Shown in pieces: positions 61,879-64,000 of a stretch of DNA of 64,000 nt. The notes under the pieces were generated by a model. It had not been told where the DNA came from and made no database searches. It saw nothing but the letters and a program-made list of their open reading frames with translations. Positions within the stretch are counted from its first letter, which is position 1. Every line of letters begins with the position of its first letter. Location of the stretch: the NCBI GenBank assembly GCA_039811225.1, contig JBDHYG010000007.1, positions 51,260 through 115,259 of the forward strand, in the 5' to 3' direction. Source of the stretch: JAFDXJ01 sp039811225 (GTDB lineage: Bacteria > Bacteroidota > Bacteroidia > Chitinophagales > Chitinophagaceae). Made by a program: the position numbers and the translations under genes.

Positions 61879-63360
61879 TTAACCCACACTGCCTTCGAGG
61901 CTCACGGCTAATAATTTTTGCGCTTCCACGGCAAATTCCATGGGCAGGTTATTCATCACTTCCCGGGCAAACCCATTGACGATGAGGGCTACCGCCGTTT
62001 CTGTGCTGATACCGCGTTGATTGCAATAAAAGATCTGATCTTCCCCGATTTTGGAAGTGGTAGCTTCATGCTCTACCACTGCCGTATTATTTTTCACTTC
62101 GATATACGGAAATGTATGTGCCCCGCAGGTATCACCCAATAAGAGCGAATCACATTGAGAGAAATTCCGTGCATTCGCTGCATGCTTATTAACACTCACC
62201 AGGCCGCGGTAACTGTTATTGCTTTTCCCGGCAGAGATCCCTTTGGATACAATCCGGCTTTTGGTATTTTTCCCGATATGCATCATCTTGGTGCCTGTAT
62301 CCGCCTGTTGAAAATGATTGGTAACGGCAACGGAATAAAATTCACCTATGGAATGATCCCCTTTCAAAATCACGCTGGGATATTTCCAGGTAATGGCCGA
62401 ACCGGTTTCTACCTGGGTCCAGGAAATTTTGGAATGGTGCCCTTTGCAAATCCCGCGTTTCGTAACAAAATTATAAATGCCGCCATTGCCCTCTTTATCA
62501 CCGGGGAACCAGTTTTGAACGGTTGAATATTTTATTTCAGCATGATCCATTGCCACTAATTCCACTACGGCTGCATGCAACTGGTTTTCATCCCGCTTGG
62601 GTGCTGTGCATCCTTCGAGGTAACTCACATAACTCCCTTCTTCGGCTATGATCAGAGTGCGTTCAAACTGGCCGGTATTTTCTGCATTGATTCGGAAGTA
62701 GGTGGATAATTCCATCGGGCATCGCACCCCTTTCGGGATATAGCAAAAGGAGCCATCACTAAATACCGCGGAGTTTAAGGCCGCAAAGAAATTATCGGTT
62801 ACCGGTACCACGGAGCTCAGGTATTTTTGTACCAGTTCCGGGTGTTCGCGGATGGCTTCGCTCATGGAACAGAAGATGATGCCCATTTCGGCTAATTGTT
62901 TCCGGAAGGAAGTGCCAATGGATACACTATCAATTACGGCATCCACGGCCACACCGGTCAGGCGTTTTTGTTCTGCCAGGGAAATACCCAGTTTTTCAAA
63001 AGTATTCCGCAGTTCCGGGTCCACTTCATCTAAGCTTTTGGGTTTTACTTTTTGTTTGGGCGCCGAATAATAAATGATATCCTGGAAATTAATGGTGGGG
63101 AAATGAATATTTGCCCAATGAGGCATTTCCATTTTCAACCAATGCTGGTAGGCTTTCAGGCGCCAGGCCAGCATCCATTCCGGTTCCTGTTTTTTAGCCG
63201 AGATAAAGCGGATAATTTCTTCGCTCAGGCCCATAGGGGCTTCATCTGCTTCTATTTCCGTAACAAACCCGTATTTATATTCACTTTGAACGGTTCGTTC
63301 TATGGTAGCCCGTTCTTCATCTATGGGAGGAGGAACGGTAGGTAAAACATCTGTTTTCAT
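61879..63360 (-). CDS. sufB: SUF scaffold protein SufB
   Basis: Main Fe-S scaffold subunit, 493 residues and full length. Seen: YKYGFVTEIEADEAPMGLSEE near the N-terminus (partly shown), SYLEGCTAPKRDENQLHAAVVE with the cysteine region, GKNTKSRIVSKGISAGKSNNS and HEATTSKIGEDQIFYCNQRG at the SufD interface. It is the first gene of the suf operon; 64 bases separate it from sufC. Its promoter -7 box lies 4 bases upstream of the ATG. Confidence 0.95.
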   Translation of the reverse strand: MKTDVLPTVPPPIDEERATIERTVQSEYKYGFVTEIEADEAPMGLSEEIIRFISAKKQEPEWMLAWRLKAYQHWLKMEMPHWANIHFPTINFQDIIYYSAPKQKVKPKSLDEVDPELRNTFEKLGISLAEQKRLTGVAVDAVIDSVSIGTSFRKQLAEMGIIFCSMSEAIREHPELVQKYLSSVVPVTDNFFAALNSAVFSDGSFCYIPKGVRCPMELSTYFRINAENTGQFERTLIIAEEGSYVSYLEGCTAPKRDENQLHAAVVELVAMDHAEIKYSTVQNWFPGDKEGNGGIYNFVTKRGICKGHHSKISWTQVETGSAITWKYPSVILKGDHSIGEFYSVAVTNHFQQADTGTKMMHIGKNTKSRIVSKGISAGKSNNSYRGLVSVNKHAANARNFSQCDSLLLGDTCGAHTFPYIEVKNNTAVVEHEATTSKIGEDQIFYCNQRGISTETAVALIVNGFAREVMNNLPMEFAVEAQKLLAVSLEGSVG

Positions 63361-63364
63361 GGCG

Positions 63365-63389
63365 CAAAGGTACGTATCTATCTATACAA
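63365..63389 (-). promoter_or_regulatory. Promoter of the suf operon (near-leaderless)
   Basis: Minus strand: TACCTTTG (63365-63372), a full TAnnTTTG match ending 4 bases before the sufB ATG. A TTG at 63387-63389 is upstream with a spacer of 14, shorter than usual, so the -33 assignment is uncertain. Confidence 0.55.
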
Positions 63390-63398
63390 AAAAGTATA
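63383..63398. promoter_or_regulatory. Small inverted repeat at the suf promoter
   Basis: TATAC (63383-63387), six A, GTATA (63394-63398). It overlaps the -33 region and could be an operator for the Rrf2 protein of the operon. Arms are only 5 bp and AT-rich, so chance is possible. Confidence 0.3.
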
Positions 63399-63440
63399 AA
63401 TAAGAATTTTTTTTAAAGGAGGGGGAATATTGGAGGGAAC

Positions 63441-63899
63441 TTACGAGAAATATCCATTCTCATCAGCAACTTCTCCATCTGGACAAAATGCGGTTACAGT
63501 GAAGTTTAATCTTTTCCTGGTATTGTCTCCTCCTATGTTGTCACATTCCACTCGAAAATCTCCAACTGTATTCAAGGTTACAGAATAGCTTAAAGCATAT
63601 TGTGCTGTGGTTGTATGTGGACCATAATCACTTGCTACAAGAAGTGCATTATTTGGCCAATTGCTTTTCTTACCAAAATACATTTCTGAAGCTCCAACAC
63701 AAGAAAAAGTCACATTTGTGCCAAGTGCAGCACTTCCATTTTGAGTTATGCCTTGATTATTACTAAGACTGATTGAAGCATAAGAAACTGCTGCAGAATA
63801 GTTAGAAATATTAGACTCATTACCATTAGTACTATTTACAGCTTTGAATAAAGTGTAAGCGCCCCCCCAAAAAAGTATTCTATAAAAGTAGACAAAGTT
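63441..63899 (-). pseudogene. 3' part of a secreted Ig-like-fold gene without a start
   Basis: The frame is open from 63899 to the stop at 63441, about 152 codons, but has no ATG: the only listed start is a GTG at 63713 in mid-domain. The protein reads coherently before that: AYTLFKAVNSTNGNESN, ISNYSAAVSYASISLSNN, NGSAALGTNVTFSCVGAS, then SDYGPHTTTAQYALSYSV and VGDFRVECDN, the alternating strand pattern of an Ig-like domain with paired cysteines. A stop at 63900-63902 closes the frame upstream, and a run of seven G (63862-63868, minus strand) lies just inside it, a likely frameshift site. AT-rich compared with suf. It could be a decayed gene or an indel. No family named. Confidence 0.45.
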
Positions 63900-64000
63900 T
63901 TAATTTTAAAGTCCTGATTATGAAAAGTAGTTGATTTAGCCCAACACAACCATAAGCAACCGGATACCATCATCTAATCTCCATAACCCCATCAATCATG

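Overview
The window comes from a member of the Bacteroidota, most likely Chitinophagaceae or a close relative. Evidence: promoters of the TTG-N17..23-TAnnTTTG type with no visible Shine-Dalgarno requirement, a type B gliding-motility (T9SS) sorting domain, a patatin/outer-membrane-barrel fusion, DUF3276, DUF4105, DUF6702 and GSCFA proteins, FbaB-type aldolase and a SUF operon in Bacteroidota order. Most of it is ordinary, tightly packed chromosomal housekeeping DNA of moderate GC; no rRNA, CRISPR array, prophage or complete insertion sequence was seen.

Layout. 1-5177: end of a patatin/barrel protein, a BtuF-like metal receptor, fbaB, accD and smpB. 5188-8005: OmpA-like lipoprotein, glycosylasparaginase, cutC. 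7995-12698: nucleotide-sugar genes (rfbD, UDP-sugar dehydrogenase, DegT aminotransferase) on the minus strand, divergent from the Kdo transferase waaA. 13464-15114: cytochrome c maturation genes ccmB, ccmC and a CcmD-like peptide. 15188-21106: glutamate dehydrogenase, DUF3276, an ABC exporter and a ClC channel. 21215-25210: an AT-richer accessory patch holding an alpha/beta hydrolase-TPR protein, a nuclease-helicase (DUF2075), a GIY-YIG gene with its truncated twin, and tRNA-Ser(UGA). 25326-33318: cysteine desulfurase, glmM, methyltransferase, LTA-synthase-like sulfatase, PAP2 phosphatase, CNNM transporter, DUF6702. 33411-38070: HupE/UreJ plus two exported peptidases (M1 and S10). 38177-47788: corA, rpiB, a HAD phosphatase, an ATP-grasp-like unknown, a translationally coupled rlmB/HMG-CoA lyase/GSCFA chain, an N-acetylglucosamine kinase-like protein, a CtpA-type protease and an SDR. 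47813-56889: a T9SS cargo protein with PKD-like repeats, a hydrolase, DUF4105, aminopeptidase P, pssA-purS, rsmI and an MscS channel. 57186-63360: the complete sufBCDSE-DUF59-rrf2 operon. 63441-64000: the 3' part of a secreted Ig-like gene with no start.

The most unusual region is 24539-25244. A tRNA-Ser gene with its own promoter and terminator is followed by a 436-bp unit: a GIY-YIG nuclease gene, two diverged tandem double-hairpin repeats overlapping the gene's 3' end, and a second copy of the last 20 bases of the tRNA. Beyond that lies a truncated second copy of the same unit. This looks like a minimal nuclease-only element that has stacked twice at a tRNA 3' end. Next to it is the PD-(D/E)XK-helicase fusion, a plausible defence or mobile-element function.

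A second theme is leader length. Several good TAnnTTTG boxes sit only 4 to 25 bases upstream of start codons, implying leaderless or near-leaderless transcripts, including the suf operon, and they support several TTG starts.
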